This document shows, in pieces, positions 30,238-37,210 of a DNA stretch of 64,000 nt. A program made the translations under genes and the position numbers. This DNA comes from Streptomyces albireticuli. Lineage in GTDB: Bacteria > Actinomycetota > Actinomycetes > Streptomycetales > Streptomycetaceae. The notes beneath the pieces were generated by a model. That model saw nothing but the letters and a program-made list of their open reading frames with translations, did not search any database and was not told the origin of the DNA. The DNA is taken from contig NZ_JAJQQS010000015.1 of assembly GCF_021228125.1 (NCBI RefSeq), positions 1-64,000 on the forward strand. Direction: 5' to 3'. The stretch's first letter is position 1. Every line of letters begins with the position of its first letter.

Positions 30238-32586
30238 CTATGCCTGTTCGTCTCCTCGTCCCGCGCCTCGGCCGCCGACGGTGCTCACCTTGGGGTGCAC
30301 GGCGAACCGCGGGGACGGCTTGCGGCCGCGCTTGCCGGTGTTGTCGGGGGGTGGGATCAGGGCGATCCAGCCGTGTTCTTCGAGCTGGAGGAGGACGTCG
30401 TTCATGGCGTCCATGTCCTCGGCCCACTCGCGGCCCTTGAGGGCCTGCCAGGCGTCCCGGGCGGAGAAGTCCGCTCCGGGGTCCTTACGGGCGCCGAGCC
30501 AGGTCAGCAGTTCCCGTAGGGGCTTGAGCTTGCCCTCGCGGTTGCGGCCCATCAGGTCGAACACGGCGCGGGCGTGAGCGATCAGGTAGGGGGCCATGTC
30601 GAGTGCGTCTCGGATGCGCTCCTCGCTGATCTCCCGGGCCGCATGGTCCTCGTAGAGCGTGAGGCAGGCGGCGATACGGATGAGCTGGCCGCGGAGCTTG
30701 CCCGCCCAGTCCGCCAGGTCGTACAGGTCCCCGCCGGGCTTCCGGCGGCGTGCGAAGGAGTTGTAGAACTCCCCGAACGTCTGCCGGGCCCCGGGCGACA
30801 GGTACATGGTCTCGGGGGCCGTGGGTGGGCCCATCCATAGGCGTGTGATCAGGTGGCGGATCCGGTCGCGGTAGTCCTCGGCGACCGGCAGGGGGACCGG
30901 TGGGGAGTCGAACGTGTCCTCGTCGGTCGGGCTGGGCTTGGCGTACAGGAAGCGTCCGAGGAGGCCGGACTGCCGGAACTCCGGGTTCTGCTTCTCTAGG
31001 CCCGCGACGATGCCCGGCTGGACGACGAGCCCGAGCGCGAGGAAGGTGTGGGCCATGCGGGCCGAGGCCCGGCCGGTGCGGTCGATCGTGTACGGGCCGC
31101 CTGTGTACGCCTCCAGGAGCAGGTCTGTGTTGGCTTTGCCGTTGTTGCCGTACAGGCCGGCGGCCACCTTGAACAGGCCGCCCTCCGAGGCCAGGGAGCC
31201 GATGCGCCCACCCTGCTCGTACATGCGCTTGGCGAGCGCTTCGAGGGTGATGTCCCGCACCAGCAGCCGGGGAAGCTCCGGTGCGTCTCCCAGCTCCAGC
31301 AGCCGGGCCCGCATGGCCTCGGCGTCCGCCTCGGCCTCGGCACGCTTGGCAGCGTCCGGGGACGTGGCGCCCTGCTCGGCCTTGGACATGCGGGCCGTCG
31401 TGATGCGGATCTCCTGGGCCGTGGCCTCCACCTCTGGCCGGGCCTGTTCCATCAGCCCCTCTTCCATCTCCCGCAGGGGAGCGGCGGCGGCGTTCAGGGC
31501 CGGGGTCTTCTTCTCCGAGGAGTCAGCCAGGGCGACGAGGTAGAGCGCCGTGGACTCGTGCCAGTCCGGCTTGACCTGCACGCGCACGCGCCCACCAGTG
31601 GCTGTGGAGATGCTGGCCAGCGCGGCGAACGCCACCAGGTCCTCGGGGGTCTGGAGAGAGGCCGCGGTGGCGGTGACGAACTTGCCCAGGGTCCCCAGTC
31701 TTTCCGTGGGGAAGCGGGGCATGGGCGGGGCGTCGATGGGGATCGGCTCGTCCCACCCTGTTTCCTCGGATCGCGTCCCAGAAATCCCAGAACCCTGCCC
31801 AGAGTCCGGATCCTGGGACGCCACCCGGTTTTTGGGATTTACGGGATGCGCTTCCGGGGGAACGAGGTCTTCGTAGCCGAGGCCGGCCGAGAGGTGGTCT
31901 GATACGTCCTTGCCCACGGCCGGTTCCAGGACGCGGACCGGGACGCCCGCGCCTCGTACCGAGGCGGCGACGGCTGCGGCGTGCTTGCGACCGGGCTCGT
32001 CGCGGTCGGCGATCACAACGATCTCCGAGGCGCCCACGAGGTGGCGGACATAGTCGTCGTGCCACTTCCCGGCCCCGCCCACGTTGCACGTGGCGGTGGC
32101 TCCGGTGGCCCGGAGGTTGTCGGCGTCCTTCTCGCCCTCGACGACAAACACCGGCCCGCCGGCCTGAACCGTGGCGACGACCTCGGGCAGCCGGTAGAGG
32201 ACGCGCCGGATGCCCTTGACGCCCGCGGTGCCGTCGGGCCGGTACTGGCGGAAGGTCTTCTTCTCCCCGTCGTAGCCGGGTTCGATCCGGCGCACGCGGT
32301 AGAGCACCTGCCCCTGCTCGTCGCAGTACGGATACTCCGCCACCGCCTGGGGCCGCTCCCGGGTCGGGAGCGGCTCGTCGAAGAGGTCGGCCATGGAGAG
32401 CCCGAGGGTGGAGACGATGTCCTCGGTGGCGCATCCGGCGTGGCAGTTGATGACCACGCCCTTGTTGCCGTTGGTGACGGACAGGGAGGGCGAGCGGTCA
32501 TCGTGCGAGGGGCACTGCCAGGCGGTACCCCGGCCGTTGCTGCCGTGCGCCTGGAGAGCTTCGGCGATCCGGCGGTACGCGCTCAA
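30238..32586 (-). CDS. Primase-helicase: zinc finger, TOPRIM and DUF3987-like domains
   Basis: 782 residues from the TTG at 32586, which overlaps the upstream stop (TTGA); a longer frame upstream is non-conserved in character. A CHC2-like zinc motif (C25-P-S-H28 ... C48-H-A-G-C52) is followed by a TOPRIM domain (V-F-V-V-E-G-E-K-D-A-D-N-L, then V-I-A-D-R-D-E-P-G-R-K-H at about 135-205). After a linker comes a large DUF3987-like helicase region (F-A-A-L-A-S-I-S-T-A-T-G-G-R-V; L-A-L-V-A-L-A-D-S-S-E-K-K-T-P at the P-loop position). Proteins of this build prime and unwind DNA for small prophages and satellites. This gives the element its own replication start. Confidence 0.85.
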   Translation of the reverse strand: MSAYRRIAEALQAHGSNGRGTAWQCPSHDDRSPSLSVTNGNKGVVINCHAGCATEDIVSTLGLSMADLFDEPLPTRERPQAVAEYPYCDEQGQVLYRVRRIEPGYDGEKKTFRQYRPDGTAGVKGIRRVLYRLPEVVATVQAGGPVFVVEGEKDADNLRATGATATCNVGGAGKWHDDYVRHLVGASEIVVIADRDEPGRKHAAAVAASVRGAGVPVRVLEPAVGKDVSDHLSAGLGYEDLVPPEAHPVNPKNRVASQDPDSGQGSGISGTRSEETGWDEPIPIDAPPMPRFPTERLGTLGKFVTATAASLQTPEDLVAFAALASISTATGGRVRVQVKPDWHESTALYLVALADSSEKKTPALNAAAAPLREMEEGLMEQARPEVEATAQEIRITTARMSKAEQGATSPDAAKRAEAEADAEAMRARLLELGDAPELPRLLVRDITLEALAKRMYEQGGRIGSLASEGGLFKVAAGLYGNNGKANTDLLLEAYTGGPYTIDRTGRASARMAHTFLALGLVVQPGIVAGLEKQNPEFRQSGLLGRFLYAKPSPTDEDTFDSPPVPLPVAEDYRDRIRHLITRLWMGPPTAPETMYLSPGARQTFGEFYNSFARRRKPGGDLYDLADWAGKLRGQLIRIAACLTLYEDHAAREISEERIRDALDMAPYLIAHARAVFDLMGRNREGKLKPLRELLTWLGARKDPGADFSARDAWQALKGREWAEDMDAMNDVLLQLEEHGWIALIPPPDNTGKRGRKPSPRFAVHPKVSTVGGRGAGRGDEQA

Positions 32587-32888
32587 GCGATCACCACCGG
32601 CGTCGTCCGCAGGACCACGACGTACACGAGCCCGCAGGGCGCGGTCTTGAGCACGCTCCGGACGAGCGGCAGGGGCACGCGGTGCAGGTGCGGGTGCCCG
32701 CATCCGGGGCACTTCTCGACCTTCACCTGCCGGTGCCACTTCCGCGAGCGGGAGCGGTACGTGTCGAGCCGGCCGTCTACACGCGGCGGGTGGCCCTGCG
32801 CTACGGTGACCGCAGTCCCTTCGCCCGCCGCGAGGACTTCCTGAGACCCGCCCGTTAGCCCCGGGCGGGTCTTTGCGTTGATCGTCAC
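32583..32888 (-). CDS. 101-residue protein with a C-P-G-C-G-H-P-H zinc knuckle
   Basis: GTG at 32888 overlapping the previous stop (GTGA); its own stop overlaps the primase TTG. The middle has C-P-G-C-G-H-P-H-L-H-R, probably half of a zinc site, within a basic region (Y-R-S-R-S-R-K-W-H-R-Q-V-K-V-E-K). The C-terminus is hydrophobic beta (G-L-V-Y-V-V-V-L-R-T-T-P-V-V-I-A). It is likely a nucleic-acid-binding accessory to the primase; family not recognised. Confidence 0.6.
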   Translation of the reverse strand: MTINAKTRPGLTGGSQEVLAAGEGTAVTVAQGHPPRVDGRLDTYRSRSRKWHRQVKVEKCPGCGHPHLHRVPLPLVRSVLKTAPCGLVYVVVLRTTPVVIA

Positions 32889-33136
32889 GCCGCCCCCCGG
32901 ATGCCGTCTGGCTCTCCGGCTGCGTCGCCTTCAGCGGAGAGCAGCCGAGCCAGGTCGGCGGTGATGATGACGTGGCGGGAGCCAAGAGGGATGGTCTTGA
33001 CGGGGCTGTCCCCGCGCCTGATGCGTTCGTGCAGGTGACTCTTGCTGCATCCGATCGCACTGGCGGCCTGAGCGACGCTGATGGTCGCGGGCCACTTTCG
33101 GACGTCGGAGAGAGTCGGCCTGGTGCTCTTGTTCAT
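32885..33136 (-). CDS. HTH excisionase/AlpA-like protein
   Basis: 83 residues. I-S-V-A-Q-A-A-S-A-I-G-C-S-K-S-H-L-H-E-R-I-R-R-G-D-S-P-V-K-T-I-P-L-G-S-R-H-V-I-I is a MerR/excisionase-type helix-turn-helix with a wing. Such proteins bend DNA at attachment sites or activate phage genes. It is coupled on both sides by start-stop overlaps (ATGA upstream, GTGA downstream). Confidence 0.75.
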   Translation of the reverse strand: MNKSTRPTLSDVRKWPATISVAQAASAIGCSKSHLHERIRRGDSPVKTIPLGSRHVIITADLARLLSAEGDAAGEPDGIRGAA

Positions 33137-33333
33137 GCCGCCGCCCTCCTTTCCTGCTCGCGCAGGTACGACTCGACGTGGTCACTGCGGTACCGGACAG
33201 CGGAGTTGGGGGCGGTGGAGAGCTTTGTGTAGCGGGGGCCGATGCCCTGGTGACGCCAGTTGGCGAGAGTGCCCGGGTGGACCCTGAGCTGAGTGGCGAC
33301 CTCGCGAGATGTGAGCCATTCGATCTTGTCCAT
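33133..33333 (-). CDS. Small HTH excisionase-like protein, first gene of the replication/capsid operon
   Basis: 66 residues from the ATG at 33333; AGGAG lies 6 bases upstream, while the ATG one codon earlier is too close. I-E-W-L-T-S-R-E-V-A-T-Q-L-R-V-H-P-G-T-L-A-N-W-R-H-Q-G-I-G-P-R-Y-T-K-L is the classic excisionase/HTH_17 pattern, ending in the wing A-V-R-Y-R-S-D-H-V-E-S-Y-L. It is divergent from the XRE repressor across an operator-rich spacer. Either this or the next gene could be the Xis for the integrase. Confidence 0.78.
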   Translation of the reverse strand: MDKIEWLTSREVATQLRVHPGTLANWRHQGIGPRYTKLSTAPNSAVRYRSDHVESYLREQERRAAA

Positions 33334-33354
33334 CATCACTCCTGTCGAGATTTT

Positions 33355-33379
33355 CGCGATGATAGCTTGCATCATCGCG
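33355..33379. promoter_or_regulatory. Operator dyad in the repressor/early-gene spacer
   Basis: CGCGATGAT (33355-33363) and ATCATCGCG (33371-33379) are perfect inverted copies around 7 bases, 22 bases upstream of the leftward early gene. The motif TTCGCGATGA is shared with the second dyad. Probable repressor binding site controlling the leftward operon. Confidence 0.65.
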
Positions 33380-33435
33380 TGATACTCGGTGATGATGGCG
33401 AGCGTAAGGCTTGATTGAAGTATCCGCAAGATCTC

Positions 33436-33466
33436 GTTACTCATCGAGATTATCGCGATGAGTAAC
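33436..33466. promoter_or_regulatory. Operator dyad overlapping the repressor start codon
   Basis: GTTACTCATCG (33436-33446) pairs with CGATGAGTAAC (33456-33466). The ATG of the XRE gene (33458) is inside the right arm, and there is no ribosome binding site. This suggests autoregulation together with a leaderless or structure-controlled start. Confidence 0.65.
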
Positions 33467-33973
33467 ATCGAGATCATGACGACGGGACGAATCGAATTGG
33501 GCCCCACCGGTCGAGCTGTGGCTGCGAACGTGAAGCGGCTCCGCACCTCGCGAGGCATGAGCTTGAGGGCGCTCTCTGAAGCCCTCTCCCGAGCTGGCAG
33601 GAACCTGAGCCCGGACGCAATCAACAAGATCGAGAACGGCGCCGAGGCGGGCACGCGGAAGCAGGTAAGGCGCGTTGACGTCGACGACTTGATCGCCCTT
33701 GCCGTCATCCTCGGCGTATCCCCCGCATCGCTTCTGCTGCCTCAGGACGCCCGCGGGGCGGCCGAGGTGACCGCAGTTGGAGCGGTTGAGGCGGCTGTTG
33801 CGTGGCAGTGGATGTGGTGCACCGAGCCGATCACCCTGCCGGAGGACGAGGCGGAGGCGGATCGGGCGGTCAAGCAGTTCTTGCTCGACGCTCGCCCCAT
33901 CGGCCTGTTCGCCGCTCGGGGAGACGATCGGATCCCCGGGTACATCGTGGAGTCGCGAGGTGGAGGTGGCTGA
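33458..33973 (+). CDS. XRE-family phage-type repressor
   Basis: 171 residues from the ATG at 33458; a second ATG at 33476 is also without a ribosome binding site. Residues about 20-80 form a lambda-repressor-like HTH (V-K-R-L-R-T-S-R-G-M-S-L-R-A-L-S-E-A-L ... D-A-I-N-K-I-E-N-G ... L-I-A-L-A-V-I-L-G-V-S-P-A-S-L-L). The C-terminal 70 residues contain W-Q-W-M-W and an acidic helix and show no LexA-type protease motif. It overlaps the integrase gene by 8 bases and is divergent from the early operon, the usual place for the immunity repressor. Confidence 0.8.
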   Translation: MSNIEIMTTGRIELGPTGRAVAANVKRLRTSRGMSLRALSEALSRAGRNLSPDAINKIENGAEAGTRKQVRRVDVDDLIALAVILGVSPASLLLPQDARGAAEVTAVGAVEAAVAWQWMWCTEPITLPEDEAEADRAVKQFLLDARPIGLFAARGDDRIPGYIVESRGGGG

Positions 33974-35168
33974 GCCGAAGCGGATCATCCTGTCGAGCGG
34001 GAAGATCCGCTACCGCCTGATGGTCGAGGCTGGCCGTGACGAGAACGGCAAGCGGATCCAGCTCACGGTCACGAGGGACACCGCGAAGGAGTGCCGAGCC
34101 GAGCGTGACCGGATCTTGCATCAGCGGTCGGCCGGGACGTTCATCGCCCCCAACAAGATCACGCTGGGGGAGTGGCTCGACCAGTGGCTGGAGCATAAGC
34201 GCCGGGACGTCGAGGAGACGACCATCCGCACCTACCGCATGGCGCTGGTGCACGTCGACGAACGCCTCGGGCATGTGCGGCTACAGGAACTCACGGAGGA
34301 CCAGGTCCAGGACTTCCTGGATGCGCTCGTGGCGACCGGGCGCCGCAAGGGCGGTCTGCCCGGTACTCGGCTGGCCGTGTCGACGGTCCTCGGCATCCTG
34401 ACGCGGCTGAGGGAGGCCCTGGGGCGCGCGGTCGTGCGGAAGCTGATCCCGGTGAACCCTGCCCAGTACGTCACGGTGTCCCTCGCCGACAGGAAGACGG
34501 ACAAGCGGGAGCGGGAGCGGCCCAAGCCGTGGACCGTGATCGAGGTGCAGACGTTCATCCGCGGCATCGCCGACGACCGGCTGTGCGCGCCGCTGCTGCT
34601 GTCCTTGATGGGGATGCGGCCGGCGGAAGTCTGCGGGCAGCGCTGGCTCGACGTCGACCTCGACGCCGGCCTGCTGTCCATCACCTTGACGCGGACCATG
34701 GTGGGCAATCACCTGGTGCTGGAAAAGGACACCAAGACTGCGGCCGGCGAGCGCGGGCTACCGCTGCCTCGCGGCCCGTGGGAGGCCCTGCGCGCTTTCC
34801 AGGTGCTACAGCTGCTGGAGAAGGAGCTCGCGGGCGAGGGGTACGCCGATACGGGGTACGTCACCGTCGACGAACTCGGCCTGCCGCTGAACACCCGGCA
34901 GCTGCGGGAGTACGCCTACCGGTTGATGCGGAGACTGGGTCTGCGGCAGGTGCGCCTGTACGACGCCCGTCACGCTGTGCTGAAGGCGCTGGCGCTCGCC
35001 GGTGTGCCTGATGTGATCCTCGCGGCGTGGGCCGGCCACACGAACGCGGCCTTCACTAAGCGCAGGTACGTGTCCATCGAGCCGGAGGACATGCGGGGCG
35101 CGGCCGACGCCTTGGACGTGTTCCACGGCGTAGATCAAAAGGCTGATGTGAGAATTTGTGAGATTTGA
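33966..35168 (+). CDS. int: Tyrosine-family site-specific integrase
   Basis: 400 residues from the GTG at 33966 (a GTG at 33960 is equally possible). Three domains: an N-terminal arm-binding domain (G-K-I-R-Y-R-L-M-V-E-A-G-R-D-E-N-G-K-R), a core-binding SAM-like domain (about 65-160), and the catalytic domain with R218 (M-R-P-A-E-V-C-G), K254/K257, Y332-x-x-R335-H336, H358 and the nucleophile Y368 (R-R-Y-V-S-I). The usual H of the H-x-x-R box is Tyr332. It catalyses insertion and, with Xis, excision. The gene ends next to paired repeats and the candidate right attachment core. Confidence 0.92.
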   Translation: MAEPKRIILSSGKIRYRLMVEAGRDENGKRIQLTVTRDTAKECRAERDRILHQRSAGTFIAPNKITLGEWLDQWLEHKRRDVEETTIRTYRMALVHVDERLGHVRLQELTEDQVQDFLDALVATGRRKGGLPGTRLAVSTVLGILTRLREALGRAVVRKLIPVNPAQYVTVSLADRKTDKRERERPKPWTVIEVQTFIRGIADDRLCAPLLLSLMGMRPAEVCGQRWLDVDLDAGLLSITLTRTMVGNHLVLEKDTKTAAGERGLPLPRGPWEALRAFQVLQLLEKELAGEGYADTGYVTVDELGLPLNTRQLREYAYRLMRRLGLRQVRLYDARHAVLKALALAGVPDVILAAWAGHTNAAFTKRRYVSIEPEDMRGAADALDVFHGVDQKADVRICEI

Positions 35169-35194
35169 TCTCTTACCTCAGAGCCCTTACCTCA
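35148..35194. repeat. Paired repeats after int, possible integrase arm sites (right)
   Basis: GTGAGA at 35148-35153 and 35158-35163 (10 bp apart), then CTTACCTCA at 35172-35180 and again at 35186-35194 (14 bp apart). The first pair overlaps the last codons of int and echoes the pair at 19964/19975. Consistent with arm-type integrase sites. Confidence 0.45.
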
Positions 35195-35228
35195 TCTGAC
35201 CTGTACGAATAACTCTGTCCGTAGAACA

Positions 35229-35243
35229 GTGACCGGATTCTAC
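35229..35243 (-). other. Candidate right attachment core
   Basis: GTGACCGGATTCTAC matches 13 of 15 bases of 19862-19876. On the minus strand it reads GTAGAATCCGGTCAC, i.e. a -10-like TAGAAT at the same distance from CCGGTCAC as TAAACT has in front of purB. It is probably the displaced original purB -10 region. Confidence 0.5.
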
Positions 35244-35270
35244 TGGCGGTTCGCGCAGGTCCGCGCCGCG

Positions 35271-35288
35271 CCCCGGTTCGTAGGTAGC
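35271..35288 (-). terminator. Hairpin after the SGNH hydrolase gene
   Basis: TTCGTAG and CTACGAA form a perfect 7-bp stem with loop GTAG, about 15 bases past the stop of the minus-strand gene at 35301. Confidence 0.5.
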
Positions 35289-35300
35289 TACGAAGCGCGG

Positions 35301-36074
35301 TCAGGAGGCGTCGTAGGGCAGCAGCTCGGCGCGCTTCGGCGGGCGGCCGTCGCCCGACGAGCGGCCCGTGAGCCGGCGGCCGATCCACGGCCCGAGGTGC
35401 TCGCGCGCGAAGCGGGCGTCGGAGGCGCGGCGGCTGACCCAGCCCGGGCGCACGGCCGGGGGCAGCGGCCGCCGCCAGTCCTCCTCGGGCTCGTAACCGA
35501 GGGCCTGCCACACCGCCTCGGCCACCCGGCGGTGGCCCTCGGCGTTCAGGTGCAGCCGGTCCTCGTCCCACAGCCGCGGGTCGCCCAGCGCCGCGGCGCC
35601 GAAGAGGTCCACGACCAGCGCGTCGTGCCGCCCTGCCAGCTCCTCGATGAAGTCGAACAACTGCTCCATGCGGGGCCGGAACCGCTCCAGCACCGGCCCC
35701 TGGCGCCCCGGGCTGCGCATCAGCACCAGCTGCTTGCAGTGCGGCGCCAGCCGGCCGACGGCCTCCTCCAGCCGGGCGCACACCAGGTTCACGTCGCACT
35801 TGGGGCGCAGCACGTCGTTGAGCCCGCCGACCAGGGTGACGAGGTCGGCGCCCATCCCGGCGGCCGCCGGCGCCTGCTCGTCCGCGATCTGCCCGATCAG
35901 CTTGCCGCGCACCGCGAGGTTCGCGTACCGGAAGCCGGGCGTACGGGCGGCCAGGCGCGCGGCGAGCAGGTCGGCCCAGCCGCGGTAGGAGCCGTCCGGG
36001 AGGCCGTCCGACATGCCCTCGGTGAAGGAGTCACCGACCGCGACAAAACTGGTGTACGTGGCATTCATCTGCAT
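35301..36074 (-). CDS. SGNH/GDSL-family hydrolase
   Basis: 257 residues. Block I G-D-S-F-T-E-G with the nucleophile Ser16, block III G-G-L-N-D, and block V D-E-D-R-L-H-L-N with the catalytic Asp/His are all present. There is no signal peptide, so it is likely cytoplasmic. These enzymes hydrolyse esters; the natural substrate is unknown. It would originally have been directly upstream of purB, before the element was inserted between them. ATG at 36074 is used; an ATG two codons later is possible. Confidence 0.88.
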   Translation of the reverse strand: MQMNATYTSFVAVGDSFTEGMSDGLPDGSYRGWADLLAARLAARTPGFRYANLAVRGKLIGQIADEQAPAAAGMGADLVTLVGGLNDVLRPKCDVNLVCARLEEAVGRLAPHCKQLVLMRSPGRQGPVLERFRPRMEQLFDFIEELAGRHDALVVDLFGAAALGDPRLWDEDRLHLNAEGHRRVAEAVWQALGYEPEEDWRRPLPPAVRPGWVSRRASDARFAREHLGPWIGRRLTGRSSGDGRPPKRAELLPYDAS

Positions 36075-36190
36075 GGCGCGGCGATCCTACTCCGGAACCG
36101 CCGCGCTCCGCTCGGCGCCCCCAGGCGCCGGACGGGCCGGGATCCGGCCGTCCGGCGACCCGAAGGCAGGCGCCCCGGGATGGACCCCGG

Positions 36191-37210
36191 TCACCCGTGC
36201 ACGCGCCGCCCGACCAGCTCCCGGAGCACGTCCTCCAGGGTGACCAGGCCCGCGAGGCGGTTGTCCTCGCCGATGACCGCCGCGAGGTGCGTGCCCGTGC
36301 CGCTCATCGTCGTGATCACGTCGTCCAGCGGGGTCGACGCGCGCACGGTCGCGATCCGGCGCATCCGCTGGAGCGGGAACGGCAGGTCGCGCGGCTTGGC
36401 GTCCAGCGCGTCCTTCACATGCAGATAGCCGAGGATCCGGCCCGCGCCGTCGATGACCGGGAAGCGGGAGAAGCCGGACTCGGCGGACAGCCGCTCCAAC
36501 TGCTCCGGGGTGACCCCGAGCCGGGCCGAGACGACCCGCTCGACGGGCGTCACCACGTCCTTGACCGGCCGGGTGCCCAGCTCCAGGGCGTCCCGCAGCC
36601 GCTCCGTCGACCGGTCGTCGAGCAGCCCCGCCGCGCTGGAGTCGGCGACGATCCGGGCCAGCTGATCGTCCGAGTACGTCGCGGACACCTCGTCCTTCGG
36701 CTCCACCCGCATCAGCTTCAGGAGCCCGTTCGCCAGCGAGTTGATGGCGAAGACGAACGGGCGCAGCGCCCGGGCCAGCGTGGCCAGCGGCGGGCCGAGC
36801 AGCAGGGCGGTGCGCACCGGCTCGGCCAGCGCGATGTTCTTCGGCACCATCTCGCCGAAGAGCATGTGCAGATAGGTCGCCACGGCCAGGGCGATCACGA
36901 ACGACAGCGGGTGCACCAGCCCCTCCGGCATTCCCACCGCGTCGAAGACCGGTGTCAGCAGGTGGGCGATGGCCGGTTCGGCGACCACACCGAGCACCAG
37001 CGTGCACAGGGTGATGCCGAGCTGGGCCGCGGCCATCAGCGCCGAGACGTGCCGCAGGCCCCACAGCACGCTGCGGGCCCGCCGGTCGCCCTGGTCGGCG
37101 TACGGCTCGATCTGACTGCGGCGCACCGAGATCATGGCGAACTCGGCGCCCACGAAGAAGGCGTTGACGACGAGCGTCGCCAGACCGATGAGCAACTGGA
37201 CGAGGGTCAT
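36191..37210 (-). CDS. CNNM/CBS-domain membrane protein (short form)
   Basis: 339 residues. N-terminal DUF21/CNNM domain with about four hydrophobic segments (F-F-V-G-A-E-F-A-M-I-S-V-R-R-S near 18-32; G-E-M-V-P-K-N-I-A-L near 119), followed by two CBS domains (V-V-S-A-R-L-G...F-S-R-F-P-V-I-D-G and I-A-T-V-R-A-S...G-L-V-T-L-E-D-V-L-R-E-L-V-G). The family is linked to Mg/Co efflux; here it lacks the C-terminal CorC/HlyC domain. The ATG overlaps the stop of the longer paralogue upstream (ATGA), so the two are co-translated and may form a heteromer. Confidence 0.9.
   Translation of the reverse strand: MTLVQLLIGLATLVVNAFFVGAEFAMISVRRSQIEPYADQGDRRARSVLWGLRHVSALMAAAQLGITLCTLVLGVVAEPAIAHLLTPVFDAVGMPEGLVHPLSFVIALAVATYLHMLFGEMVPKNIALAEPVRTALLLGPPLATLARALRPFVFAINSLANGLLKLMRVEPKDEVSATYSDDQLARIVADSSAAGLLDDRSTERLRDALELGTRPVKDVVTPVERVVSARLGVTPEQLERLSAESGFSRFPVIDGAGRILGYLHVKDALDAKPRDLPFPLQRMRRIATVRASTPLDDVITTMSGTGTHLAAVIGEDNRLAGLVTLEDVLRELVGRRVHG

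Larger units (their letters stand above)
19862..35243. mobile_element. Integrated element with capsid gene and conjugation-like membrane operon
   Basis: About 15.4 kb inserted between purB and an SGNH hydrolase gene, both on the minus strand. Contents from right to left: tyrosine integrase, XRE repressor, two small HTH proteins, zinc/TOPRIM/DUF3987-like primase-helicase, small proteins, HK97-type capsid protein, an XRE/DUF6879-like regulator cassette, a repeat-dense non-coding stretch, and a plus-strand operon of membrane proteins with a small RHH protein at the left end. No FtsK/TraB, relaxase, portal, terminase, protease or tail gene is seen. Ends are inferred from a 13/15 near-repeat; they are not proven. 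Confidence 0.75.

Noticed and set aside
19862..35243. Insertion into a tRNA gene
   Set aside because: No tRNA-like sequence or long (40-50 bp) direct repeat was found at either end.
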